Source of the DNA: Himantopus leucocephalus
Taxonomy: Eukaryota > Chordata > Aves > Charadriiformes > Recurvirostridae
Length of the DNA stretch: 64,000 nt
Reading direction: 5' to 3'
NCBI GenBank assembly: GCA_003993805.1
Contig: RSEF01000001.1
Span: forward strand, 74,476,695-74,540,694
In this document: positions 21,774 to 33,076 of the stretch, one piece after another
Layout of the letters: each line of letters opens with the position of its first letter
Numbering within the stretch: position 1 is the stretch's first letter
The notes under the pieces: generated by a model
What the model saw: the letters and a program-made list of their open reading frames with translations, nothing else
What the model was told of the DNA's origin: nothing
The model's database searches: none
Program-made: the position numbers and the translations under genes

Positions 21774-24134
21774 GGGGTGTGTTTGGTGTGCACCTGGAGC
21801 AGAGCTTCTGTTTTAGTTTCCTCTGATTTCTATGTAGTTCACACACAGCAAAACTGTCTTGTGAATCCAACCAACACATGACAAGTAGAAGCTATCTGAG
21901 GATCTTCCGAACAGTGCTGCTGCTGCAAAATAAAAGGCTGTTGGATATGTAGTCATGTTTGTACAGATTCTGTTGCTTGAGCCTCTGAAGGAGTTTAAAT
22001 ACTGATGAATTAAACATTTCAACAATCAAGAAGGTACATGTTATTTCTGTCAATGAATGCATATTGTAAAATGTTTCCAAACCAGTAAATTGGGTTAGAG
22101 ATAATGTGATTATTCAAAATCATGCAATTAGTGGCTGCTGTAGTTTGAGATGTTGGACAATTTTTGGCCTTTGTGTTAACCATTAGAAAGCAAAATCACC
22201 TCTTACCTCAAAAAGTAATTGGATATATTAAGTGCTGTGAGCTCTTCAGATATTTATTCATAAGAGCTCTATAGTAGGCTTAGGTTAGGCTTGAAGCAAT
22301 GTATCTTTTATTTTTGCCATGTTTTCTTAAAGGGCGTTGAGCTTCAGCTGTCCTGCACAGTTGACGGGTATTTCTCTGTGATTAAACAACTCTGTCAGTT
22401 AATTTTGTTAACCATGTGTAAGTGAAGGTACCAATTTTAGTAGCGCACCAATCACAAGAAAGGTCAATATGCCATATAGGCTTATGTATAACTGAAACGA
22501 TGAGATGAGGTTTGGCTACTGAGTATGTTAATTTATGGACTCCTAATCTGCTCAATTAGAATTTCCTGAATAGCAGACTTTACTACAAAAATGCAGAAGT
22601 AGTATTTTTTTCCATTAAAATGGATCATTTTAACTCAATATTTCTATATTGTCACTGCTTTTTCATTTTAAAAGGGAATATATTTATTTTTTTTAATTCT
22701 CATTGGATGGACAGTTTTTCTGCCCCTAATCTTCCATTCAGTTGGGCTTCTTTTGTTGTTCTTTTCAGCTATGAAAATCAGCAGTTTCCACTTTTTTATT
22801 CATATTTATGTATATTGCAAACAGAAATGGTGATTAACTTGCAAACTCTTTACCATGTGAGTGGTTTCTTATAAACCTTCACACTTTTGCAGTGATGGGA
22901 GGCCTGGTAAAAAGCCCACCTTTAATTTATGGAAGTCACTTTCTCGACTAAGTTGGGCAACAGATTTGCACACAGTAGAGTAACTAGTAAGGTATTTTGT
23001 AATTAAAAACGCAGAACATGACTACTTGAATTTGGTGGCTTATGGTCTCTATTAATCCTAAAGTAAGTGGTCGAGGTTCTGCCAAGTAAAACTGATACTT
23101 TGCATCCCTTGTACAGTACGTCATAAACCTGAATTACAAGTCATGAGCGTGTTAGTACTTCATCAAGTTACAAAACTGCTATTACTGCCATAAACAGATT
23201 CAGTTTCCAGTTGGAAACTTCTTTCCTTTTAACTTGTTTTAACAGGTTCTGAATTAATCTCTCAGTTGTTTTCAGAACTTTTGTCTATCACATCAGGTTT
23301 TTTGTCATTAAAAGGCGCTATTAAACAGTACAACATTAAATCAAGAGAATAGGAACTTATGTAAAACATGATGTATAAGGCATTAGAAATGTATTGTTAT
23401 TAGAAGTAAATGATTGGTAAGTATTAACAGTACCCTTATATATGATACTTAAGTTGGTAGCTAAAATGGATGTTTTCTTTTCCCAAAGTCTTTTCTCTCT
23501 TAATTTTGTGTTCTTTTGGACTGTTTTCCTCTTCCTTAAGCACAGTTCCTTTCTTTTCCCCCTTCAGTATTGGGCTGGCTGTTGGGAAGGGAGTAACATA
23601 ATTATTCTTATGTCACTTTCGATGCTGGAATCATTTAAATTGCACAAGCTCAGTTTTGTGCAACAGGTTATGCCCTAAGGCGCACACACACATATGTATC
23701 CAAGCTACTCATTTACATGGCTAACATGGAAACAAGAAGGGCCCTGTTTTTCATGGAGTTCTTATAACCTAATGTTCAAAGCACAGTTTATGTTGACTTG
23801 ATAATTGCAAATGATTTATGCGTCTTCTGAATGGCCAGCAGTCAGGTCAACAACAGAAGAGTATGGACATCACAAATTGTAGGGAAACATTTAGCCAATT
23901 TGACAATCAACACCTGACAGAAACTCTCTGGAAAAAACATACAGCTGTTGTCTTAACTGTATTTCCACTTATCTCAGTTTTCTGCTCATTCCTGATGCAT
24001 CTTTAATTTCTGCAATAAAATTCCAGATTCATTGGGCAATATCAGTAATTACTATCGCTGTGGGTGTTTTTCACCTCTGGTACCCATCAGTCTGTGCACC
24101 AAATGAGGCACAGTTGGTATTGTAATAATGTGAG

Positions 24135-24135
24135 N
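24135..24135. other. Single-N join without visible flanking duplication
   Basis: One N lies between 'ataatgtgag' and 'taaagcagaatc'. Unlike the joins at 18808, 26496 and 32950, no direct repeat is visible on either side. Confidence 0.85.
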
Positions 24136-25039
24136 TAAAGCAGAATCAATTCAGTATGAACCCACCCAAATATTAGGACGTCCTGCACTTGCACCTATTT
24201 TCAATGTAGTTCTTGGATAGATTTTGCTTTTAAAATGCTGTATTTCCACTATCATTAATATTGCATAACTTGTCACTGTTGTCCCCTTTTGCTGGTACTA
24301 GTTTTAGTGAGTTGCGTGAATTCTTTGGGTGAAATGAGTGTCAGGGAACTGTTCTGGTTAAAAAGTGACTTGGCAAAAAGGCTAATTTTCACTTGACTTT
24401 GTTCCTTAAACAGCAGTGCTGAGGGAAATAAGATTAAAAGATATAACCTTAGAACTGTAAAGATATCTTTATTACTGTAAAACATGTTTTGTAATGAACT
24501 CTAGAATGAAATCAATCTTGCTTATGCTGACAGTCATGAAACATTTATTTCCTGCTCAAAATGTCTATTTTCAGAACAGAATTTGGACAGAAGTAGTAAA
24601 TGAGGATTGAATTTTCCTTTCAATTTCATAAACGCACTAAAAATATGCTTCAATTTCTGAAGATTCCCATTCTTGAGCAATTATTAAGGAAAGCAATAAA
24701 GAAGGTTATTCTCAACTCCTGCTTTTGTGAAACTGAGGGATTTCTTCAAGAACTTTTAATGTGAAATGTACACTAGTGTTGATCCCTTAGACAGATTACT
24801 CAATTTCTTCAGCCTTCCCACTTGGCTTCCTACATTCTCCCACAGTATGCAAATAGAGACATAACACATCTCAACAAAATATTGCATCTTTCTGTGCTAT
24901 GCCAATCTGCTCAGGTACTCAAGAAGATCTCCGAGACCTCTGCGATCAGATGCAGGGTTCAAGGAGAAGCGGTGAATTGAATGAGGGTTGAGTCAGGGAT
25001 TACTTGAAAGAACTCGATTCATATAAGAGCACAGGATGA

Positions 25040-26394
25040 ATCTGAGGGTGCTGAGATTGCTGTTTGATGCCACTGAAAGGCTTATTTCTATCATCTTTAA
25101 AAGACTAAAGAAATTGGGGAGGGCTCTCAAACTGTGGAAAGGCAAATGTTCCACTATCTTCAAAATAGGCCAAAGGATGAGCCATGGAATTAGCTGGTGC
25201 TCCTAGCTTCAGGCCCCAGGATTATTGTGGGATGAGTCCTTTTGGAACACATTTCTGTGCGTGTCAATGACAAGTTGACAATTTGGCGCAGTCAGCATGG
25301 ATTCATCAAGGATAAATCATGCCTGACCTCATTGCCTTCTGTGATAAAATGTCTGGATTTGTGGATGAGGAAGAAGCAGTGGATATAATTTACCTTGCCT
25401 TTAGTAAGGTATAAGGCTTTCATCTCTGTCTCCCACAGTGTTCTTGCCATTCTAGTTAGAATGCTGTGGTCTAAGTGGTTGGACAGCCAGATGGGTAAAA
25501 AGTTGGTTGCATGGTCAGGCTCAGAGGGTAGTGATTAATGGGTTAATCCCTACCCAGTTGTCTGTAACAAGTTGAGTCCTGTTTGACATCTTTATCAATG
25601 ACCTGGATGGAGGTGGTATGGTCCACATTCATTCAGATGGTAGATGACACCAAACTAACGGGACCATTCGATATGTTCAAGGGCAGAGGTGCCATGCAGA
25701 GGGACCTAGTCTGCAGGAATGAGCCGGCAGGAGGCTTATGAGATTCAATAAGGATGAATGAGAGTGAAGAGCCCCTTGGAAAGATCGAGGCTAGGGTCTG
25801 ACTGGTTGCGGAGCAGCTCTGCAGAAAAGGATTTGGGGGGGCCTGGTGGACAGCAAGTTGCAAATGAGCCAGGGGTGCACTCTGGCAGTAGAGAAGTTCA
25901 TTGTGAAGTGATTATCTCCTTCAGCTTGGCACTTGTTAAACCGCATGTAGAATACTCTATCGAGCTTCTGGCTGCCCAACAGAAAAAAAGACATTGATAA
26001 GCAAGCAAGTTCCTTGGAGGCTACCAAAGTGGTTAGTGGGCTGAAACACAGGCCCTGTGAGAAGAGGCTGAGGCAATGGGTCTTGTTAAGCTTGGAGAAG
26101 AGGAGACTTTGGCAGGACCTAATAGCAACCTTCCTATACCATGGAGCAGTTATTGATAAGAGGAAGTGGGCTCTTTGCATGCTGCATGGTAAGAGGATGA
26201 GAAATAATGGATATAAATAGAAATGAGAGGTCCCGGCTGAGGGTAAGAAAAACCTTGGAAGTTTTCAAGATCTGATTGGATAAAGTCCTGAGCCAGTTGG
26301 TTTAATCTCATAGATGACCATACCTTGAGTAGGAGGTTAAACTAGATAACCTCCTGCTGTCCTTTCCAACCTGAATTATTCTATCATAATTCTG
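25040..26394 (+). mobile_element. Long decayed CR1 LINE: partial reverse transcriptase plus 3' region
   Basis: A CR1 copy lies in sense orientation. The order matches the C-terminal half of CR1 ORF2 followed by the 3' region. It shows 'attcatcaaggataaatcat' with 'gcctgacc' (fingers/palm region), then 'gtggatataatttaccttgc' with 'ctttagtaa' (RT motif A), 'tttatcaatgacctggatgg' (the INDLDG block), 'ctggtggacagcaagtt', 'gagaagaggctgaggcaatg' and a 3' end 'tttccaacctgaattattct' near 26394. Motif A reads YLAFS, where active elements have YLDFS, so a catalytic Asp is lost (GCC at 25397-25399). Stops and frameshifts break the frame throughout. The left boundary is uncertain by about 100 bp. Confidence 0.85.
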
Positions 26395-26398
26395 TTTC

Positions 26399-26594
26399 GA
26401 AACACCTTTTGGCATAATGTGTTATGTGTGCTTATGTTTCTAGCCTAAATCTCGACCTAAGTTTTCCAGTTGTCTAAGCCATGATAGTAACCCAANTGAA
26501 ACACCCTTTGGCGTAATGTGTTATGTGTGCTTATGTTTCTAGCTTAAATCTCGACCTAAGTTTTCCAGTTGTCTAAGCCATGATAATAACCCAA
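26399..26594. repeat. Direct duplication of 97 bp across a single-N join
   Basis: The copies at 26399-26495 and 26498-26594 are the same length and differ at four visible positions (accttttgg/accctttgg, gcata/gcgta, agccta/agctta and gatagta/gataata). N at 26496 separates them. The repeat ends exactly at the N, so unmerged overlapping contigs are the best explanation. The differences could be heterozygous sites. The duplicated block begins directly after the 3' end of the CR1 copy to its left. Confidence 0.87.
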
Positions 26595-29500
26595 GGTCTT
26601 TTCTTCCATAGTCACTGGGCTTCCCATGTATGTTTAGCTGCAAAAACACTGCATAAAATATAGTAGTACTGAGTGGACTTTCAGACAACCAAAGCAATGC
26701 ACCCCACAACTATATTGAGTACATTGGCAGTGCCAAAACTGGAACCTGTCTGTTTTGTCTCCAGTATTACTGGTATGTTGTTGATGGACATAGCAGTGCT
26801 GAGAAATTATCAGCTGCCCAGGCTTAGGCTCTCTGCATGTCAGCGACTAGACTGTTCTCTTCTGGCCTGACAGTCAATGGCGTCAATACTTACCTTGTCT
26901 GTTAAAACTAAAATGAAAGAGTATGAGGTGTGGCAATTGCTACTGTACTGTTGCTAGCACTATGTTCATTTTCTTCATCAAGCATTCAGGCTTTCCAGGG
27001 AGGAGTCATAGTCTAGATGCATTAGATCCAGATCGACTTCAAGGCTTATGACTTGAAGGGTTATGTTGGACAGTATTCCCACAAATCCGAGGTTTTTTAT
27101 TTATAAAAGAATAACTGTTATCTTTCCAAATCCTAGGTTTGGGACATAGATATTTTTGATTTTTTTTGTCTCCCACCTTTTCACTAGCTTTGATTCTATT
27201 GCAGTTTTATTTTTAAATGTTGATCTAGTTTCTTTACTTGATGCATTTTTCTCAAATTCTTTATAATTTTAATGTTAACACCTATGTACAAAGCTTTTGT
27301 GTTTCAAAGCACTGAACTAATGCTCATGACTATCATTTATTTTTAAATATGTATCTGAGGGAGGAAGTTATTATGTTACAGATGGTAACGGTACATTTAA
27401 AATATTAATCAACATGTAGGCATATCCGTATGAGTTTATGGTGAGCCTTGTGTTGTCACTTGATCTTTTTTTAACTTCAAGAAGAGTGTTCAGTCTGCAT
27501 GACAGTTCTGTAGCTGCTCTGCCTTTGGCTCACTGTTCAATTTCAATTCAGGTCAGGCCATCTTCATGTTAGCTTTTTCAATAGTCTTGCCATCCAAGTT
27601 TCCTGAGGCTTTTCTCTAGTCTTACAGTTTTATTTTTCAGAGGATAGTTAGCCATTTTATTTTGATCTACACTTTGTAGTTCTTCATGCACTATTTGTTT
27701 AACCAATACATAAAATGCACACCTATGATCAGAATTTAAATGTTAAAGACATGATTTTTTTAAACTTTTTTATATTTGATATAAATCTTACATGCTAAAA
27801 AAACCATTACATCTTCTTAAAAATCTAAATTTTAACTCACTTTGTTTATTCTTTATTTTGTAGTAAACTGATTTAGCTGAGTTATCACTGCGTTCTTTCT
27901 AGGTGTTAGAAAATAAATCTTTCTCAGCACCTCTGAATGCACACAGTGTGTCCAAGATGGTACCTTGTCCAACACCACAGTCAATAGCCTTTAGACTTAT
28001 TCTTGTCTAAATGATCTTTCTCACATCTTTTCTGCAAGTTTTATTTCTTCCTTTCTAATTTCACAGTTTTCCCTTTCCAGTCTTTGCCATCTTCATGATG
28101 TTTTGCTGTCTCTGGGCAGCGTGGAAGATATGAACTGTGTTTAACTTGTGGNAAACTTGTGGCAAGTGGGAAAAAACACACTGAGTCTGACTTGCCTTTA
28201 AGTTCTAATCGGTTTTCTCATTTCATCCTGATACTACTAGAATAAGGATAGCAAAAGAATCTTTTTTCACAGCCTCTTATTGTGGGCTGACCTTGGTCAG
28301 CTGTCAGATGCTCACAAAGCTGTTCTCTTGTTCCCCCTCCTCAACGGGGCAGGGGGGAGAAAATAAGATGAAAAAGCTCGTGCTTGAGATAAAGACAGGG
28401 AGATTGCTTACCAGTTACTGTCATGGGCAAACCAGACTCAACTTGGGGAAAATAAATTCAATGTTTTGCCAATTAAAAATAGAGTAGGCCAGTGAAAAAA
28501 AAGACCAACTAAAAATAACCTCCCTGCCCTGCTTCTTCCCTAGCTTGACCACTCCTTTCTTCCTAACTCATCTACCTGACACGGGTGTAACTCCTGATCT
28601 CTTCTCACAGAGGCCACACCTGCAGCCCCCCACTACCAAAACCTTGCCATGTAAACCCAGTACACCTATGCATACCTGAGAGTGAGGGCTGTCATTGACA
28701 TTTTGAGTGTTCAAGTTTATTACAGAAGACTTGTGCATTAATAGATCATTACAGATTTCAACAGTCTCCCATTACTTTCCAGATAATTAAAGTACTCATG
28801 CTATCATAAACACTTTCAAAGTTTGTAAAGTAAATATACAGCAAGCAATCTGATTGGTTTTTTTAGCATCTTTAACCACTAATTTGGAGTCCCCCTTGAT
28901 TTGGTTTCCTTATGACACTCTTCTAAAATGTTAGTTTGCGTAACACCTTGCAAGTATTATACCTTTCCTGATTTTTATGCTGTGAAAGATCTTTATTTGG
29001 TCACTCGACCTTCATTTATTTATATGGATATCTTCAGCTTCCCAAATCTAGCATTTAGCTGGATCTGGAAATCCTGGTGTTGATCAGGAACTGCTGTCCT
29101 GATAGTCTTTTTTTCCCCCCCAGTCTTATTTTCAGCCTTTAAAGGCATTTGCTGCTACCTTTTAACTTCCTTTGTGAGTCTGACTCTCTAGCTTTGTCTT
29201 TGGGATGTGTCAGAACATTCTTTTATGTTTATTTTCTATTAAATATAGTTATGTGTGTGTATGCATATGCGTGTACATAAAAACATACATTTCTTTTAAA
29301 TACTTTAAATCTATTTAGTATGTCTCTATTAAATCAATTGTATGTTTCCATTGCTATCTGGCTTGTTCATTTTGGATTTTCTCCTTTGTAATTCCACTGT
29401 ATGTTAGTGAAATTGGTTTGTAGGTAAGCGATTTCAGTTCCTTTATTCAGCTTCTTCATACAAATTTCATTATCCTTTCTTGTATGTCTGAATTCCCTTT

Positions 29501-30435
29501 GTGTTCATAGTCTTTAATGTGTTCAAGTGAGAGGTCACTTTTTTGTGTTGTTTGATACTCGTGTACCATTAGCAGTCAGGTACAAACACACTGTTGCAAT
29601 CGTATCCGCCGTTCTGTATATTGCCCTTACCTGTCTGCACCTGCTTAAATAGTTGTGTGTCTCAGATTCTCTCAACAGTTCAGCTTAGTGAAGAAGTGAA
29701 GTCGTCTTAGTGAAGAATTTGTTCCTCTCTCTCAGTTTGCAGGATATTTATTCCTGCATAATGATTGAAGTTATGCTAAGGCAGTATCTGCAGTTACTCA
29801 TTGTTCAGGATTACTACTTACCAATTCAAAGTGTTTTCCTCCAGCCACTCTGTGACAACAAGTATCTTTATCTATTGCTGAGTTGCCAACCTGTCTTTGA
29901 AGGGGATGATACGCTTAATGGAATGACTTCCTAAAAGGGAAACTGCTGGTTTTGTCTGCCTTTTGTGTTACTTTGCTATTGTTTTATTCTCCAAGGCCTC
30001 ACAATTAAAAGTCAGTGATATAAGATCAGTAGTCTTCTGCAGAGCCCAGTATGGATATCGTTTGTGCTTGACTACTACTGTATGTAGACCTATCTGATGT
30101 TAGACATAGACACCACTGCCACCATGTTTTATGTCAACAAATAAAGTGTAGAATCCCAATCTCCCTTGTGGAGGGAGAATCAATATTGGAACTAGTGCTT
30201 CTGACATCGTATTTAAGTCAGACATCTATCTGCCAAGACTTCTGAGTGTCTTATCTGATGTATATTGTTCTAGAAAAAAGGGTCAGTGCCACAAGAAAGA
30301 CACTGGTGGATATTTTGACATTGGTATTTGTTTAATCAGTTTGAATGTGTGTGGACTATCCTTCAAAGCAGAAGAGAGGTTCACTCATCTGTAAGTAGAT
30401 TATGTGTATGTAGGTATTAGTTTCCCTTTGATCTT
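26595..30435 (+). other. ERC1 intron, no gene seen
   Basis: This stretch is unique-looking AT-rich intron with T-rich plus-strand composition. There are short TG/TA-rich stretches near 29255-29290 but no clear microsatellite. A single N at 28152 is flanked by the 9-bp word 'aacttgtgg' on both sides, probably a short unmerged overlap. I recognise no exon, RNA gene or mobile element. Confidence 0.55.
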
Positions 30436-30830
30436 AGAATCATAGAATGGTTTAAGTTGGAAGGGACTTTGAAGATCATCGAGTTCCAACCCCTCTGCCA
30501 TAGGCAGGGACACCTCCCACTAGACCAGGTTGCTCGAAGCCTCATCCACCCTGGCCTTGAACACCTCCAGGGATGGGGCCTCAACAACTTCTCTGGGCAA
30601 CATGTTCCAGTGCCTTACCACCCTTAAAGTGAAAAATTTCTTCCTCATATCTAATCTAAACCTACCCTCTTTCAGTTTGAAGCCATTCCCCCTCGTTCTA
30701 TCACTGTACGCCCTTGTAAAAAATCCTTCCCCAGCTCTCCTGTAGGCCCCCTTCAGGTACTGGAAGGCCGCAATAATGTCTCCCCAGAGCCTTCTCTTCT
30801 TCAGGCTGAGAAGAGAATATAGCACTTCCT
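30436..30830 (-). mobile_element. CR1 LINE fragment, antisense, relatively well preserved
   Basis: The 3' terminus lies at the left: 'agaatcatagaatggtttaa', 'gttggaagggact', 'ttccaacccctctgcc', 'caggttgctcgaagcctcat', 'ttgaacacctccagggatgg', 'caacatgttccagtgcctta', 'gaaaaatttcttcctcatat', 'tctcctgtaggcccccttca' and 'agccttctcttcttcaggct'. This is the minus-strand image of the CR1 3' region in the usual order. It is 5'-truncated near 30815-30830. The minus-strand frame at 30520-30825 that reads through it belongs to this repeat and is not a separate gene. Confidence 0.93.
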
Positions 30831-30904
30831 ATATAATCTGTGTCTTATTTGCATACCTGTATCCTATCCAACTGTATCCTATCTTGCTATCACCTTTTTG
30901 CACT

Positions 30905-32102
30905 TTGAAATGAATGAGGGGGATAAATGGAACTGTCTGGTAACTGGAAAAAGGCAAATATCAAGCACGTCTTCAAGGTAGGCAAGAAAGAGGATGCAGG
31001 GAACTATAGGTCAGTTAGCATAATCTCTGTATCTGGAAGAGTTACACAGCAGATTCTTGTGGAAGCTATGTACAAGCATGTGAAAGACAAGAAGGTGACT
31101 TGGAACACCTTGCATAGTTTTACCAAGGGCAAATCATGCCTGACCAACCCGATGACCTTCTATGATGAAATGACCAGCCTAGTGGATGAAGGGACTGCAG
31201 TGGCTGTTTACCTGGACTTTAGTGAGGCCTTTGGCATCATCTCCCATAGTATCCTTTTTGTCAAATTGGCAAAATATGCACTTGTATGGCTGAACTGCCA
31301 GGCTCAAACAGTGATCATCAACACAAAATCTAACTGATGTCTGGTTATTAGCGGTGTGTTCTTCGTGGGCTGTACTTGGGTCGATATTGTTCAATGTCTA
31401 TATTAATGACCTGGATAATAGGATGGAGTGCACTTTCAGCAGATTTGCAGATAGCACAGCTGATATGCCAAAGGGCAGGACAGCTATTTGCAGGGACCTC
31501 AACAGGCTGGAAAAATGGAATGATGGGAACCTCAAAGTCCTGCACATGGAACAGGAAAACCCCATCCACTCAGGCTGGGGTTGACTGGCTACAAAGCAGC
31601 TTTCCAGTGAGGGACCTAGGGGTCCTGGTGGACACCAAAGCAAACGTGGATCAGCAGTGTGCCCTTGTGGTGGAGAAGGCCAACTTTATACTGTTCTGTA
31701 TCAGCAAGAGCAATCAGTCCTTCTGTTCAGCACTTGAGACCACATCTAGAGTACCATATTCAGTTTTCAGCTTTGCAGCGCAAGATAGATACTGATGCTC
31801 TGGAGTGAGTCTAGCAGGTAGCTAAGATGATTAGGGGACTGGAGCATAAGGCATATGAGGAGAGGCTGAAAGAACTGATTTTGAATAGTCTGGAGAAAAG
31901 GCTCAGAGCATCTTATTGTGGTCTTCAGCTACCTAGTGGGAAGGTGTGAAGAACATGGAGGCAGACTTCTTAGAGGTGTGCAGTAGAAGAGAAGGGGCAA
32001 TGGTCACAAGTTGCAACAAGGGAAGATTGTTCTTAGCCACAAGGAACAACATTTTCACCATAAGAGTAATTAAATACTCTAAGAGATTTACCAGCATCTC
32101 CA
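30905..32102 (+). mobile_element. Decayed CR1 LINE with reverse-transcriptase remnant
   Basis: A sense-strand CR1 remnant with part of the reverse transcriptase. The first frame, from 30927, contains KANIKHVFKVGKKEDAGNYR followed by RSVSIISV (thumb-proximal conserved block), HSFTKGKSCLTN, and YLDFSEAF at 31209-31232 (RT motif A, Asp retained). After a stop and a frame change, the frame at 31354-31584 continues with VLGSILFNVYINDLD and FADS at 31444-31455, where active enzymes have FADD, so motif C has lost its second Asp. The 'gtcctggtggacaccaaag' and 'aaggaacaacattttcacca' blocks of the 3' region follow. The copy is interrupted near 32103 by another CR1 in the opposite orientation. It is non-functional. 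Confidence 0.88.
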
Positions 32103-32187
32103 ATCATAGAATGGTTTGAGTTGTAAGGGACCTTAAGGATCGTGTAGTTCCAACCCCCCTGCCATGGGCAGGGACACCTTTCACTAG
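32103..32187 (-). mobile_element. CR1 LINE 3' end, antisense, nested and cut by a gap
   Basis: 'aatcatagaatggtttgagt' followed by 'tgtaagggacc', 'ttccaacccccctgccatgg' and 'gcagggacacctttcactag' is the CR1 3' end on the minus strand. It begins inside the 3' region of the sense CR1 to its left, so it was probably inserted into it. The rest is hidden in the 100-N gap. It belongs to the same type as the antisense copy at 30.4 kb. Confidence 0.9.
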
Positions 32188-32287
32188 NNNNNNNNNNNNN
32201 NNNNNNNNNNNNNNNNNNNNNNNNNNNNNNNNNNNNNNNNNNNNNNNNNNNNNNNNNNNNNNNNNNNNNNNNNNNNNNNNNNNNNNN
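32188..32287. other. Assembly gap of 100 N
   Basis: This is a run of 100 N. The left flank is inside an antisense CR1 and the right flank is unique sequence, so at least the 5' part of that CR1, and perhaps the end of its host CR1, is missing from the assembly. Confidence 0.98.
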
Positions 32288-32821
32288 AGTAACTGAATCT
32301 GAATACTCGGTATTCTGAAGTTTTGCTACTTCCATACTCTTTATGATCTGTGAGAATTATTGGTGGTTTTTAGGACGGGGGCAGTTTTGCTATGTTGTAG
32401 GCTTTTGTAATACAGGTCTGTAGGTTAAAGCTTTAATTTATTACAATTACCTAGAGTAGTTATTATTGAACACAAATATGCTCTGGTTAATATTATTACA
32501 TATATGCAGTGCATACAGGATTTTGAATGCTAGCTTGAATTACTGCATGTGTATATGAGCAAGACTGAAATTTTTGTCTATCTTTGCACAAATGCCATAC
32601 AAATTATATTCCATCTAAACAAACAAAAGGAAGACTCTATTGGTGTATGTCAAAGCTTGAAATATGTATGAAGTTGCTAATTCGCAGGTTATGGCACAAG
32701 ATATTAATAATGATAAATATTTGCGAGGAGCTGACCTGATCTAGTGTTGTTACCAGCACTGCCTTAAGTGGGATGTTGGGCTAGGGTCTGGCCAAACTTT
32801 TTCTGGATCTGTAAAGTATAA

Positions 32822-33076
32822 AAGAAATAGGGAGTGCATCTCTGAAGCACACAGCTGATAGAATATCTTTAGAGGCACAGGGCTGAGCAACAGCTTGGCT
32901 TGCACAGACTTTGCTTTTATGCTTTTTAACTGTTTTTAAGTCATTCTTTNGAAGAAATAGGGAGTGCATCTCTGAAGCACACAGCTGATATATCTTTAGA
33001 GGCACAGGGCTGAGCAACAGCTTGGCTTGCATAGACTTTGCTTTTATGCTTTTTAACTGTTTTTAAGTCATTCTTT
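32822..33076. repeat. Direct duplication of 125-128 bp across a single-N join
   Basis: The left copy 32822-32949 and the right copy 32952-33076 share sequence from 'aagaaatagggagtgcatct' to 'ttttaagtcattcttt'. They differ by a 3-bp deletion (gatagaatatc/gatatatc) and one substitution (cacagac/catagac). N at 32950 lies between them. As at 18808 and 26496, the left copy ends at the N, so an unmerged contig overlap, with the indel as a possible heterozygous variant, is more likely than a genomic tandem repeat. Confidence 0.87.

Larger units (their letters stand above)
9645..24959 (+). other. ERC1 intron, first part, no gene seen
   Basis: This is the beginning of the 45.3-kb intron between the two coding exons. 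No exon of ERC1 is missing, because the protein is continuous across the intron. No other gene or intact mobile element is visible. Contained oddities are listed separately: N joins at 16603, 18808 and 24135, a 25-T run, and a 24-bp tandem duplication. The 11500-11830 segment has clustered ATTA/TAAT cores and may be a conserved element, which is not demonstrable here. Confidence 0.6.

Noticed and set aside
25791..26180. 129-codon minus-strand frame
   Set aside because: It is antisense to the CR1 copy, and no protein family matches.
29250..29290. TG/TA microsatellite
   Set aside because: It is too short and interrupted to call a true simple repeat.
30520..30825. 101-codon minus-strand frame ending ...VEAPSLEVFKARVDEA
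   Set aside because: This is the translated conserved 3' region of a CR1 copy, not an independent gene.
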